A stretch of 64,000 bases of DNA from Prosopocoilus inquinatus (GCA_036172665.1 CM069872.1:20687001-20751000); one strand, 5' to 3'. Positions 43,154 through 54,615 are shown, counted from the first letter of the stretch. Notes: generated by a model from the sequence alone, not told the origin. Program-made: numbers and translations.

Positions 43154-44560
43154 TTAAATTTGCAATTGAAAATTGTGTGCAATGCCTCTCAAATATTCTA
43201 AATTTGGCCTGTTAGCGAAATCGGCAACAACAACTTTAATCCTGTTTGCTGTGTCTTTATATATTTTTTTACGGGGAGGTAAATTTCCCGAGATGTATTG
43301 TTCTATTATTAACACACTTAAACTATCTTCTTTTTTTAATGAATTAATAAACTTCCATATATTAGGGTGTGCAGCGTTGATTACAGATGAAAAGCTATTG
43401 TGCCATCCTTCAACAGCATTATTGGTTCGTGGTATATCTTCTTCTACCATGTCATAACAGACCCACAAATTTGTAGGAAAGAGAGGTTGTCTTCGTTGTC
43501 TTCTTCTATCCAATCTCCCTATCCAGGTATCTTCGAAATAATTTATCGGTGGCAGCAGTACATGCTCGTTTTCTATGTAAAAGTTGCTATCGAGCAACTC
43601 GTCGTACACTTCGACAACGTGGTTCTCCGGAACAAAAGCAAGAGCTGCCAATTGTCTTAAATGAAGGGCGAAGTCGGCATTGTTGTTGTATCTGGTTTGC
43701 AATCCTGTACCTTGAATTTGTCTCCAAATGCACTGTGTGTAGTGAAAGAAACAACCGCGGATTCTGACATTTGGAAATTCAGCTTGTAGAGCGTTCATTG
43801 CGGCTCTTTCAAAGTCCACCATGATTGTTAGAGGTCGTAGGCCCGGTTTTAATACCTTTAATTGTCGAAACAGGCGAGTATACGTTTCCTGTGTTTTATT
43901 TGGTAGAAGAGCAAACACAGTTGGTATCACATTACTGTACTGCACCCCATGAATGGTATACAATTGACCAAACAATACTGGAGTTGATGTAAACGTTCCA
44001 TCTGCATACCAATGATCACACTGTTCCATGAACGTCAAATTTCTCTCAGTCGAAAATACCAATATCCGTTGTTCTTCTGGACCGCTATCAAATAATAGAA
44101 ACGGTTCACCATTGTTATTTCTTGTATATTCCTCAGGCAGCACAAGATCTGCCAAACTCCTGGGATTTGCCGGCGTACCTCCTATCTGCTTACGTACTCG
44201 TTGCACCGTTTTCTTAAGAGATGAAACTGAAGGAAGTTGTCCTGCAGCAGCTAAAGAAAGTCCCTGTGACATGTCAGCTACTACAGCTTGAGTGGAGAGT
44301 TCTACTTGTTTTGCAATTTCCTTCATGCGATTACAGGCTTCTTTTGATTCACGCTTCGCAGCATCAGCAACGTGGTTGTGGGCTGCATTTTTTGTGACTT
44401 CATTCCCAACGGTATGGACTCTTCCCGGACATTTACACTTATTATAACTAGCACATTTCCAAATAATTTTTTCTCCAATTACTCGCTCCTTTTTGTGGAG
44501 AAATCCATCGTAAAGTAACAGGTTATTACCTTTTTGGCTTTTTACAAACGCTAATGCCAT
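43154..44560 (-). CDS. MULE-2 transposase with FLYWCH zinc finger
   Basis: About 468 aa from the ATG at 44560 (MALAFVKSQKGNNLLLYDGF); the open frame extends to 44614. The FLYWCH finger shows LLYDGFLHKK, IIWKCASYNKCKCPGRVH and NHVAD. The DDE domain shows WYADGTFTSTP (D), IMVDFERAAMNAL (D), GCFFHYTQCIWRQ and TNNAVEGWHNSF (E). It ends YLRGIAHNFQ, the same tail as MULE-1. It is clearly a homolog of MULE-1 but too diverged to be the same family copy. Uninterrupted and possibly functional. Confidence 0.92.
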   Translation of the reverse strand: MALAFVKSQKGNNLLLYDGFLHKKERVIGEKIIWKCASYNKCKCPGRVHTVGNEVTKNAAHNHVADAAKRESKEACNRMKEIAKQVELSTQAVVADMSQGLSLAAAGQLPSVSSLKKTVQRVRKQIGGTPANPRSLADLVLPEEYTRNNNGEPFLLFDSGPEEQRILVFSTERNLTFMEQCDHWYADGTFTSTPVLFGQLYTIHGVQYSNVIPTVFALLPNKTQETYTRLFRQLKVLKPGLRPLTIMVDFERAAMNALQAEFPNVRIRGCFFHYTQCIWRQIQGTGLQTRYNNNADFALHLRQLAALAFVPENHVVEVYDELLDSNFYIENEHVLLPPINYFEDTWIGRLDRRRQRRQPLFPTNLWVCYDMVEEDIPRTNNAVEGWHNSFSSVINAAHPNIWKFINSLKKEDSLSVLIIEQYISGNLPPRKKIYKDTANRIKVVVADFANRPNLEYLRGIAHNFQLQI

Positions 44561-44879
44561 CTTTACAGACTGATGTTTATTTGTAAAATGTATGTACTTT
44601 TTCCAGTGCAACATAAATATATACCTTCAAGGACTATTATGAATAATGAGTTCTTAATGACCTTTTCTAACCCTTATTCCCCAAATCATTAACGTAAAGT
44701 GAAATTAGCATCATCAATTATTTATTATTAAATTATCATTAGCGTAAGTAATTGAATAGTTAAAGAGAAAGTCTGAAATACCAAGAACTAATTAGCGTAA
44801 GAACGCTTATCTGCAAACATCATACGGAGCGCACTTATCAGAAATTTGTTGAGTATTACAATTAGTCCTTTTGTCCCGC

Positions 44880-45035
44880 GTCCTTTTTTCGTACGCGTCC
44901 TTTTTTCGTACGCGTCCTTTTTTCGTACGCGTCCTTTTTTCGTACGCGTCCTTTTTTCGTACGCGTCCTTTTTTCGTACGCGTCCTTTTTTCGTACGCGT
45001 CCTTTTTTCGTACGCGTCCTTTTTTCATACGCGTC
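44880..45035. repeat. 17-bp tandem array in MULE-2 right terminus
   Basis: About nine near-perfect copies of TCCTTTTTTCGTACGCG. Because 17 is not a multiple of 3, the array stays open in several frames on both strands and creates spurious lysine/arginine-rich or phenylalanine-rich reading frames. It forms the right terminal repeat region of MULE-2. Confidence 0.95.
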
Positions 45036-45183
45036 GTTTTTTCCCGCGTCCAAATTTCCGCGTCCTTTTGTCGCGATACCTGAAAATAGTCAGTAGTATG
45101 CGCAGTGTATGAAAAGTGGTCGTAAACATATTTACATTGTTTCTATATCGTTTGAACTTTTTGTTCCAACAACGATAATAGAA

Positions 45184-46710
45184 ATGGGTGATTTTGGTGC
45201 AAATCTAATGTTATTAGAAGCAGTTGAAGAAAATGAAAGACGGAAAGTATCAATCTATCAAATAAATTAATAATTAAAGGATAAATCAAATTATTCCTTA
45301 AAAAATATACGTATGGAATATAAAATAATTTATTCAAATAAAAAGTATTCTTTTTCAGCCAACAAGTAAGAGAATTTCATAGGCATCTACGTGATACTAG
45401 CAATCCATTCGAACTTCCAAATGAAAATTTTAGACGAATGTTCCGTTTAAGGAAAGATATAGCGAGGCAATTAATTAATGAAATTAGGCCATATTTAGTT
45501 GCAACGCGGACTACTAGTATTACCGACTTTATAATTGTAAATAGATAGTAAATAAAAAAATTACGTTACTCATAATAATTTTGTGTAGGTGCTGACAGCA
45601 TTAAATTTCTTTGGAAATGGAAGCTATCAGCTTGGTGTAGGAGCAAATAATTTGTTTGGGTTAAGCCAACCCTCGGTTAGCAGATGTATTGAGAAAGTAA
45701 CAGATATAATTGTTAATCATTTAGCTCAGCAGTGGATTAAATTCCCTATGTCAGAGAGAGAAAAAAATGCAAAGAAAGCACGGTATAATTGTTATTTGAT
45801 GTAAAATAATAATTATATTAATTCTTTTATTTACAGTTTTCTTCAACAATATAATTTTTCTAATATCATAGGGGCAATTGATTGTTGTCACATTTCCATT
45901 ATAGCACCTCCAATATATGACGAACAGTATCCTGGACGTGTTTATTTTAATAGAAAGGGATATGCCAGCATTAACACCCAAATTGTAATCATATTTTTAT
46001 CCATATAACATTTTATAAAATGTGTATTTATTTAAAATCTATAGATTTGTGATGCTGACCTACGTATCTTAAACATAAATGCGCGTTTTCCTGGATCCAC
46101 CCAAGATTCTGCTATTTGGATGGTGTCAAATATTCGAAGACATTTAGTCAACAATTTTTTGAATGGTGATGAGCAAACACATTTACTGGGTAGAGAAATA
46201 TGAATAGTAAATACTTTTCATATTTGTTATACTTTTTAATTTTCTTCATAGGTGATTCGGGTTACCCAACAGAGCCTTGGCTATTAACACCTTTCAATAA
46301 TGCCATACAGGGTACACCAGAGAGTTGATACAATTCTCGACACATAGTCACAAGAAACTGTATTGAAAGACTGAATGGTGTTCTTAAAAGCAGGTTTCGG
46401 TGTCTACTTCGACATCGTGCGTTAAATTATCATCCAGTAAAATCCGCTAACATTATCTATTCTTGTGCTGTTATTCACAATATCGCTATCCATTTTAATG
46501 ACCATTTTAATGAGGTTGACGAGATAAACGATGAACCACAAATTGTAGAACCAAATCATGTTAATTTAGGTTAGTATGATTTGATTTTAATTATACCTTA
46601 TTTTATTTATTTTTTTAATTTTATATCCTCAAAATGCAAATTTCTTGGTGCAGGGCAGAAGAATTAGAAACAATGTTGTATTAAATCATTTTAATAATGA
46701 AATAAACTAA
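45184..46710 (+). pseudogene. Harbinger-3 transposase (HARBI1-like), multi-exon, one stop
   Basis: Coding blocks with GT-AG flanks: MGDFGANLMLLEAVEENERR (45184-45246); FHRHLRDTSNPFELP to TTSITDF (about 45360-45530); LTALNFFGNGSYQLGVGA to KNAKKAR (45589-45781); FLQQYNFSNIIGAIDCCHIS to ASINTQI (about 45837-45985); ICDADLRILNINARFPGS to EQTHLLG (about 46045-46191); GDSGYPTEPWLLTPF to EPNHVNL (about 46252-46571); and a short last exon ending about 46708. The DDE triad is present (GAIDCCH, GDSGYP, NCIERLNGVLK). A TGA replaces one codon near 46327 (GTPES*YNSRH), and the exon 1/exon 2 phase does not match simply. Otherwise well preserved. Confidence 0.78.
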
Positions 46711-46775
46711 ACTAATTATAAAACAAACTAAAAAAAGCTATTATAAATAAAAAATAAACAAAAATGAATATATAA

Positions 46776-47676
46776 TTATTGTGAAATTGCTTCGCCAATG
46801 TTTTCTGCCAAAAACCTTATTGAGGAACTTAATTTGTTTATAGAAGCAGCCAATGCTTGGCTCGCCTCTGCTTGCCGTTCAACGGCAGTCTCCAACATTG
46901 CTTTTTGATTAATTTGTCTCTTCCTTCGTCTATTTACAGGAGTCTTTTTCAGTCTTGACGTTGATGGCGAACTCGGCAACTGGGACACCTTACACATAAA
47001 CAAACATTAGAACTTCAGTTCTATTTACAATGTACTCTAAATACAAATTTACCTGTGGAGATGAGGTCACAATTTGCACAATTTCATCAACATTCATATC
47101 ATGCTGAAAAAGTCAATGATTATTCTGTGTAATGCGATTTTTATAATAAAAATACCTCTTCAACAATTAGATTATTTACATTGCTAACTTCCACCAATAA
47201 TTCTACCTAATTTGTTTCCTGAAATTAGACTCTATGTAATTTCCAATACTAAAATTACAATAATTTATTACAACTACCTCTTCATTGCAAATCCCAAGCT
47301 CTACCACTGCTTCTGCACCCTCAACCGTCACTTTTGAAATTAATGAAAGTACTTTTTCCTCTACCTCAGTTAGAGGTTTAACCTTTGAAGTTCCACCACC
47401 TGTTCTATTTAAATCTACCTTCACCTCCCGACCCCGTCTCCTAACGTTAGTTTTTAGTTCTTTAAATACCTATTTAAATATATAATATATTAGCTTTGCA
47501 TAACTTATATTAATTTAAAATTGTTACTTTTTTCCATTCCTTTACGTTCTTTTGTGGTCCCTTTTCAGTGTTATTTAATACATTTTTCAATTCCTCCCAT
47601 TGCTTATCATAAGGATAACTATCCCTGTCCACCATAGATTTGTTTCTTCGTCGTTCTAGCCCGTTTCCTTTCATTT
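46776..47676 (-). CDS. Harbinger-3 Myb/SANT-like accessory gene, multi-exon
   Basis: The first exon on minus starts at 47676 (MKGNGLERRRNKSMVDRDSY, WEELKNVLNN, ending VKEWKK at a GTAACA donor near 47529). The next exon (about 47472-47280) holds VFKELKTNVRRRGREVKV, GGGTSKVKPLTEVEEKVLSL and ends ICNEE. Short exons follow near 47205-47158 and 47101-47054 (HDMNVDEIVQIVTSSPQ). The last (about 46988-46776) is helical (SPSTSRLKKTPVNRRRKRQ, QASQALAASINKLSSSIRF). This matches the PLTxxEEKVLSLI-type DNA-binding partners found beside HARBI1 genes. No stop inside exons was seen, but small exon edges are inferred. Confidence 0.62.
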
Positions 47677-47822
47677 ACTGTACAATAAATTACATGTTTA
47701 TATATACATGTAACGCGCCGACACGTCACTGATTTTGTTGTTAAACGGAACAACCAATTACAACAACCAACTGTCTCAACAGAAACCGGCAGAATTTAAC
47801 TTCTGACTTGTAAATAGGCTAT

Positions 47823-50800
47823 ATGTTTCATTTACTTCAATAAAAGTCGTGATCGTCTAATTAGATTTGTAGGACCTTACCTGTGACATAACTCAAGACT
47901 CGTTGTTGGTGCGGTCGCGCAATAAATTTGAGAGATTTAAGGAACTAAGTACGTTAAAATAAAAATGCGAGATATTAAATTTAATTTACTTCGTTTATTG
48001 AGAGAAAACGAGGGGAAAAAACTCCGTTACCAGCCCCCACTAGAAATCCGGTAAATGAGCGTAAAAACCCCCGTGAATTGATACGTCACTACAGCGATTA
48101 CCAAATATAGCAGTTGCGAGGAATACAGTAAGACTCAGATAACAGATTTCATTCTCGAATATATTTGCGATATAACGGTCTTAACCAACATTTCTGGTGG
48201 AATCGAGTTCGCTCAGCACATAATTTTCACGGGACTTTGTCCTCGATTTGATTACCAATAAAATAACGTCTCTATTGAGCTCTGTTTAGGTACAGTGATT
48301 GCCACTTAAGATCGTACTCTAAACCAACACTCTGACCAAATCAACCAATGTACAGCGTGACACGTGAGTCTACAGTGTACCTTTAATTAGGTGAATTAAT
48401 TTCCGAATTAGTTAGATGTTTGGGGAAAGTGGGTGATACGTGATGCGGTTCTTAGTGATCAATTTGCAGAGGTATAAACAGTGATCGCTTTTAGTTTTTC
48501 ACGGATGTCCCCTTGGGACCCCCCCTAAAGCTAGATTAATTAATTCTTCTGGCCAGGAACTTTGTCTACTCGAAACCAGGTAAAGGGGTTGAGGTACAGT
48601 GACTCTCGGTTATTTTCCCCCTGTATATTTTCGTCGCCTAAAGCTGTTACCCACTTGGTGGACCCGATTGACCGCTCATAATGACCGTACACTATGGGTG
48701 CTTAAGTCCAGTGGTCGCAAAGTCAATCCTCTATATTCTCCCGCAATATATCTCAGCCAATAAACCCCACCTGGTAAAACCCACGGGTTTGGAGAAATGC
48801 TCGTTTCGTGAGTTGAGCGCTTAATTTCGTTTCAGTATCTTCGGCCTCGGAATTTGTAAGAAATTCGCACTGGAAATTAACTTGGCCTTGACTTCTGGTG
48901 ATAAATTAGTGCTGGCCACACTTAATTATTCGGCAGATATGACTTGCCTTTCGACCAGGGATTCAAACTGGGACAACCCTCGTAATCACTCAGATCCCAG
49001 TTGTGAGCGAGGTCACTAAATGATACGAGGGTTTCCAAAGGTGACAGAAACACTTCTATAATTAGTACACTAGACTGGAGATTTCAGTAGATTAGTGGTA
49101 AAATTAACTACTTTGGTTGATCAAGTCGCAGAACGCGTACTCCGACGAACCTAGTGACATACACTGATTTAAACTCAAATATGACAATGCAACAATTAAA
49201 ATACTAGTAATTTATAAGGCAAAGTTGGGAACGTCAACCAACTGTGTGTTTAATTATGTAGATTCAAACCGACTCGAATGCGAACTCGATTATTGAATTT
49301 CAAAGCTCTCTGTCTCCAATTATGACTCGATTAAAAGGGTTTGGAATCAATTAAAACCACCAAAAATGCGGCGATGCAATAATGATTAAATGACCTTTTA
49401 CCTAACTGTCCAAGTCCGAGTAATTTGCGCACCACTCACTCTGTTTTAAAACCACTCGCATCGAGCCCGCATGCGAAAGCAAAAATTTATTAAAATGCCT
49501 TTCAAACACTTGAAGATACACCCGTAATGGTGACTGAAAACACGATTATGGAACACAACTTACTTAAGACAAACTACTAAATTAAAAAATGCAACTCGGC
49601 GTTTGATATTCAACCAGTCTTTTCAGATGACAAAATCTGACTTCCTTAATTAAAAATAACTTTTCCCTTTTTCACCCTCGTTAGTGAGCCCCACCCGATT
49701 TTCGAAAAGAGCTTGACAACACCCCCGACCAATCGATACCGTTTTCGAAAAGTTCCTTTCCACTCCTCCTTTTAGAAAACACCACAGTAATAAATTTACA
49801 CGCATAACTCACCGTAAATGTCCCATCTCGAAGTCTGTTTCTTTTCTTTTAAAATTTTGAACATGCACTCGCTTTACAAGTGACTGATTTATTGTTTCCT
49901 TTGCGAAAGTTAAAATTCGTTCTAAAGTTATCGCCTTCCAAAAGCAACCCGACCCCACACAATGATTTTGAAAATCATCTCATCTTACTTAAATGGCCCT
50001 TGTCCTATTAAAGCATGACTGACACTCCTTCCCAAAAATGAAACAAAACGAATACATTTTAAAATCTTGGCAATACCCTGCTGTTCCTGAAGTGTTTTGT
50101 ACTTAAAATTTATTGCCTCTTGTAAACCTGCAACGACCCGTCTCAACCGTTTCCGGCGTTACTAGAACTTCTACGGAAAACAATATTTGTCTGTTATTTG
50201 TAATTTGTTCCATAATCGAAAATCAATCACGATTTGTTTATAAGCAAATCCGCGGCCGTTTCATTCGCCCCTACTAGAAATGCGCAGTTTGCTCCGATGA
50301 ACGAGCAATTTCTAGTTTTCCCCCAAAACGGAAGCATCTGGTTCGCCACCCCCTGGATGGATTCGCTGGTAGCTGCTGCTGCTCCTCTCCCTTCCTAGAT
50401 TGGCTCCTAAATCCCCCCCCCCGCCCCCCCCTGACAGAAACATACATGCAAGCCCAGACACGATAACCGCCCGCGAACTCGCCATGGCTAATATACGCAA
50501 TACCAACTAACTCAAACCTCCACCGAACAGACAAAAATCCCCTACACGAGGTACGAAAAAAAATAAAAATAAAATTACCATCCCCTTCAACTTATGAACC
50601 CCCCCGCACAACTACGCCGCTGGTCCTGCCTTCTGTGCGCCCCTATTCGTCAGACTCGCTAGCTACGACACAATTCTCACCCACATCTATAAACAGTTTA
50701 ACAGACCACTAAATTAATGCTGTCCTCCAATAACCCCTACGTGCACCTGAAACATTCCCACTGCACTAATTCGCTGATCATTCACTAATAATATCATTTA

Positions 50801-50857
50801 AACCGTAGTACTCATTAATCACCCAACCACTGTTAATTAACCTAATGCTACACCTCT
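47823..50857. other. Large unassigned non-coding interval
   Basis: About 3 kb with mixed base composition and no long open frame of recognisable content. A C-rich run lies at 50408-50431. The sequence resumes unbroken at 53332 after piggyBac-1. It could be host intergenic DNA, a large LTR or the non-coding part of an unknown element. I see no terminal repeats. Confidence 0.4.
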
Positions 50858-50861
50858 TTAA

Positions 50862-53327
50862 CACGTTGACTGCCGTATGTACACATTTGAATACACATCA
50901 TAGTGGGTCTTGGGCGCCATGTGTATACTATTAGATACACAATCAACTTTAACTTTCTAGCCGTGTGTATGTCAGTGCAGCTCACTTTATATGGTTTCAA
51001 TAGAGATATCATTTGGTTCGGCGTGAAATTAAATGACTTTCAACTTAGCCAATAAAAATATGTTTTTTGTAACTCTACTTTTTAATACAATGCGAAAACA
51101 AAAAGTACAACTTCAATAATTGTTACATGAACAAAAAAAAAGATATAAAAATATAAAATATAGGAAAATGAATTAATTATTTCTTTGGAGTTATTTTGTG
51201 TGTATCAAAGAAGCAATTCAAACAGAGAAGAGGTTTTTCACAACTGGAACACCCTGAAGATGTCTGTTTTGTTACCTTCATGGCATGTAAACGCCCGCCT
51301 TCTTCTTTATTTTTTTTGTAGCAAATCGTACACCGACCCTTTTTTCCTGATGCCTCATACACGTGTTTCTTTTCAGGACGTTGTTTTTCTACTAAATTAG
51401 TTTTCCCTACAGATAAAAGTTGCACAGAAAGTTTTTCTCGAAAAGAAGTAATACGTTTATTTTCGTTGCGATTGTACAAATGGTGAGCATTCACAATACT
51501 TGAACCAACTATAAGTTCAACTGCAACTTTTCTGTACCACTTGATACTTCGCCTTAGAGAAGTCGAATATGAGGACATCTGGTCTGAGAGGTCTATGTAA
51601 GCCTTTGCATTATTGTATTCTGCAATAGCTTTTGGTTTTCTTCTAGCCCCATTTTTGCCAGGAACATCTACAAATTCATCTGTGTGTTTAGTGGACAACA
51701 TCAGGACATCCTTTTTGTCTTTCCATTTAAAGATAACCACTCCGTTTTTTTCTTTACCAATTATGTCTCCTTTTTTTAATTTGGCGGCCAATACTTCTCG
51801 TGGGATTCCCTTCCTATTTCTCCTGAATGTTCCGACTAAATGCGTTTTCCGTTCCTTCAGTTTCTCTGCCAATTCAATACTTGTGTACCAGTTATCCGTA
51901 TACAGAGTTACACCTTTATCTAAACATTCACTCATCAACTCAAAAACTACTTTTGTGGCAACTGACATGCCATCAACTTTATCTGCCCCACAATAGATTT
52001 TGGTATGATAAGTATAACCTCCAGGGAGACATAATTTAAAGAGTTTAATACCGAATTTATGCCGCTTTCCTTTTAAATATTGACGAAATTTCAAACGTCC
52101 ACGAAACGGTATCATCGTTTCGTCAATACATATACTTTTGCCATGCAATACCACTTTCTTAAATTTTTCATTCAGCAGGCTAACTATAGGCTGAATTTTA
52201 CCCAATCTATCACCTTCCAAACATAAGTCGTTATTGGTGAAATGCCATGTACGCAGCAAAATTTCAAATCTGTTGCGAGACATAATTGTTGCCGCCTCTG
52301 ACCAATACAAAGTAGATTTTCGCCAATAGTCGCTTAGTTTCGGTTTTGAATCTAATCCCATCCATATCAGTATACCCAAAAAACGTTGCATTTCTTCTTT
52401 ATTTGTAGGAAACCAGGTATTGAGTCTAGAACTCCTTCCTAGTGTTTCAGTGCATATGGCATCAATTATAATTTTTTCCGCATAAATGTTTGTTTGCTCA
52501 ACCATTATATCAAGTAGTTCTTCATCAACAAATAATTTGAAATACGCTAGTTCATTTTCATTTTTCAAAATAATAACTTTTTGCGATATATCATTTTCTT
52601 CTAATGAAATGAAATTATCAAAAGCACCTACGATTGTCCCCCAGTCTTCGTTTGTTTCATTTTCATCATCTTCAATGTTTAGTGATTCATCACTACTTGT
52701 TTCAATATTAGCTTGAGCTGTTGGCATAGCAGGAATATCTAAAATAAATTTTATTTATCGAAACTAAAACAATAAGCTACTTGCAACACAAACTTTTAGT
52801 ATGAGTTTTTTTAATTTTTCTTGGAGGACAATCACTGGATTCGCTACTTTCGTTAGAAGAACTAAGTTCATAATTTGCATCCTCTTCAGAATCGTCAACT
52901 GGATTTTCATCGCTCATGTCTAAACATTCGTCCATCAGAGCTTTTAATTTAATTTGCTCTTTTTCGTATGATGCCATATTGTAACGCCAATTGTTCAAAT
53001 TGGTGAAAAATGTTTGCTTCTCAACAATAGAGACCGAACACGCAATAATTATAGTCTGAATAACTACCTATTATATACGAATTCTGCAAGTCTCAACTGG
53101 CATTTTTTGTGTATTCTGGAGAATACATATGGCGCTGACATAATATTAGTAATTACACGCCACTTGTATATTTTAGGCACATGGCAATTAGAGGTACCAA
53201 ATCAAATTTTTTATGCAATTTTACAAATCATGTATTTCTGGAACTTGTAAATACGGGTATTTATTAAAAAAAAAAACATCATGGCGCCAGGAACTCAATA
53301 ACGAAAATCAGCGCGGCAGTCAACGTG
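50862..53327 (-). mobile_element. piggyBac-1 with TTAA duplication
   Basis: TTAA at 50858-50861 and 53328-53331 flanks the element. The terminal inverted repeats are CACGTTGACTGCCG at 50862 and its inverse ending at 53327. The 2.47-kb element carries one complete two-exon transposase on minus. Both the termini and the gene are intact, so it is a candidate autonomous element. Confidence 0.95.
51177..52977 (-). CDS. piggyBac-1 transposase (PGBD-like), two exons
   Basis: Exon 1 is 52977-52794 (MASYEKEQIKLKALMDE, acidic and serine-rich, then PPRKIKKTHTK). A 55-bp intron (donor GTTTGT, AT-rich, acceptor TTTTAG) leads to exon 2, 52738-51177. Phase matches, giving about 581 aa, normal for the family. 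The DDE_Tnp_1_7 domain includes MQRFLGILIWMGLDSKPKL, FRNxRF-like MSRNRFEILLRTWHF, ICIDETMIPFRGR (D), TLYTDNWYTS (D) and YNNAKAYIDLSDQMSSY (the third Asp). The C-terminus has the cysteine-rich finger (GRCTICYKK, SGCSSCEKPLLCLNC). All catalytic aspartates are present and there are no stops. Confidence 0.92.
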
Positions 53328-53331
53328 TTAA

Positions 53332-53719
53332 TCACCAACCACTTGATCTCACTTCACCTGGTTTTAATCATCCACCATAATCTTAAGCTACTTCTCCCGA
53401 TCGCTCACGCCCCTGTCTAGAAAAGATTCGTGTCTGTGAAGCTGGCGTGTCATTTCATGGAATCTCATAAGTTCTAGTGAGTTCTGGCTTTATTATTAAT
53501 AGTTCTATAGTTCCTGATAGATAAAATCGATGCAAACTGAGACGCCAGGTTCACGCAGCGTCTCACTTTGTCCTACGCAAAATTAACGGCCTATTCTTAT
53601 AGGAAATTAAAAGATCTGTAGTTCTACATGAGTTCTAGAAAGAGTTCTAGAGAAAAACATTGCTATTTCTTATTAGAAAACTCTAATAACACAATATGAT
53701 TAGTTACGCAGATACAGAT
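53332..53719. other. Continuation of unassigned non-coding interval
   Basis: This is the right-hand side of the piggyBac-1 insertion site. A possible degenerate unit of the tandem repeat that follows starts near 53539 (GAGACGCCAGG). Nothing else is recognised. Confidence 0.35.
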
Positions 53720-54370
53720 GAGACGCTGTCGAATATTCGACAGTTCTATGAGCTCTACAATTTTTTCCTTGTAGATCAGAACGTATCCAAGGACTTTCTA
53801 TAGAGTTCCGGCCACAAGTCTCATTAGATTATTTTTTGAGCAATTTTAAATCCTGGTAAACTCGAGTTATACACGTTATAACTAAGACGCTGTCGAATAC
53901 ACGACAGTTCTGTGAGCTCTATATTTTTTTCCTTGTACTTAGAAACATATTCAATGACTTTCCGCAGAGTTCCAGTCATAAACCTAAGTAGATTGTTATT
54001 TAGCAATTTTAAACTCCGCCAAATTCGAATTATACACTTAATAAGCGAGACGCTGTCAAAAACACGTCAGTTCTGTGAGCTTTATAATTTTTCCCTTGTA
54101 GTTCGGAACGTATCCGACGACTTTCTGCAGAGTTCTACCCACAAGCATCATTAGATTATTGTTTGAGCAATTTAAATCGCTGAAATTCGGATTGTACAGG
54201 TTATAACTGAGACGCTATCGAATATACGACAGTTCTGTGGGCTCTATAATTTTTTCCTTGTAGTTTGGAACGTATCCAACGACATTCCGCAGAGTTTAAG
54301 CCATAAGCCTTATTAGATATTTTTTTAAAATAATTTTAAACCCCGCGAAAATCGAATTACGCACTTTGTA
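53720..54370. repeat. 163-bp tandem repeat, four units
   Basis: Units start with GAGACGCTGTCG or close variants at about 53720, 53883, 54047 and 54209, a spacing of 162-164 bp. Each contains an inverted motif CTGTCGAATATTCGACAG (perfect in unit 1, worn in the others), then GTTCTRTGAGCTCTA and TTTTTTCCTTGTAG. Units are clearly diverged from each other, so the array is old. There is no coding content. Confidence 0.85.
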
Positions 54371-54405
54371 TAAATTACAGAAAACGTCTCGTTTTCTGTA
54401 ATTTA
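54371..54405. repeat. 16-bp inverted repeat with 3-nt loop
   Basis: TAAATTACAGAAAACG at 54371-54386 and its exact inverse at 54390-54405 flank TCT. It lies directly after the tandem array. It could be a cruciform or RNA hairpin or mark an array boundary; function unknown. Confidence 0.9.
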
Positions 54406-54615
54406 ACATTTCTGTTAATTCCATAATGCGTGAAATTCGGGTCTTTTCTCGTTCTTAGCATTACCCAGAACCAACGACGTGGACGTGACGAGAGTACGGT
54501 TCCTTTTGTTTTTTTTTGTCTTTATTTTTAATTTTTTTTCCTTTTTATTTTTTACTTTTGTTTTTTCTTTTTTATTTTTGTTTTTTCTATTTTAGTAAGT
54601 TAGGCGATATACATT

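Larger units (their letters stand above)
42851..45080 (-). mobile_element. MULE-2 with 9-bp target duplication and array termini
   Basis: TGAAAATAG at 42842-42850 and 45081-45089 flanks the element. The ends match as GGATATACGACAAAAAGACG (left) and the inverse of GGTATCGCGACAAAAGGACG (right). Both continue as CGGAAATTTGGACGCGGG-type sequence, then arrays of short GACGCG-containing units. The right array (about 44880-45035) is expanded to about nine copies of a 17-bp unit, while the left has only a few variants. The gene is on minus. Size 2.23 kb. It sits inside Harbinger-3, in its 5' part. Confidence 0.9.
42597..47822 (+). mobile_element. Harbinger-3 with nested MULE-2 (limits approximate)
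   Basis: The left side starts where LINE-C stops, with GTCTATTCTGTACCG at about 42597. A similar TATTCTGTAC recurs at 42677. The right end is placed near 47822 only on weak inverted similarity. It contains a plus-strand HARBI1-like gene and a minus-strand Myb/SANT-like gene arranged tail to tail, plus MULE-2 inserted upstream of the transposase start. I could not confirm the 3-bp target duplication. Confidence 0.55.

Noticed and set aside
44880..45035. Array could be mistaken for a CRISPR
   Set aside because: The units are contiguous 17-bp repeats without unique spacers, in a eukaryotic transposon terminus.
44807..45112. Overlapping lysine/arginine-rich and phenylalanine-rich open frames on both strands
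   Set aside because: They are created by the 17-bp tandem array in the MULE-2 terminus, which is open in several frames; there is no independent coding evidence.
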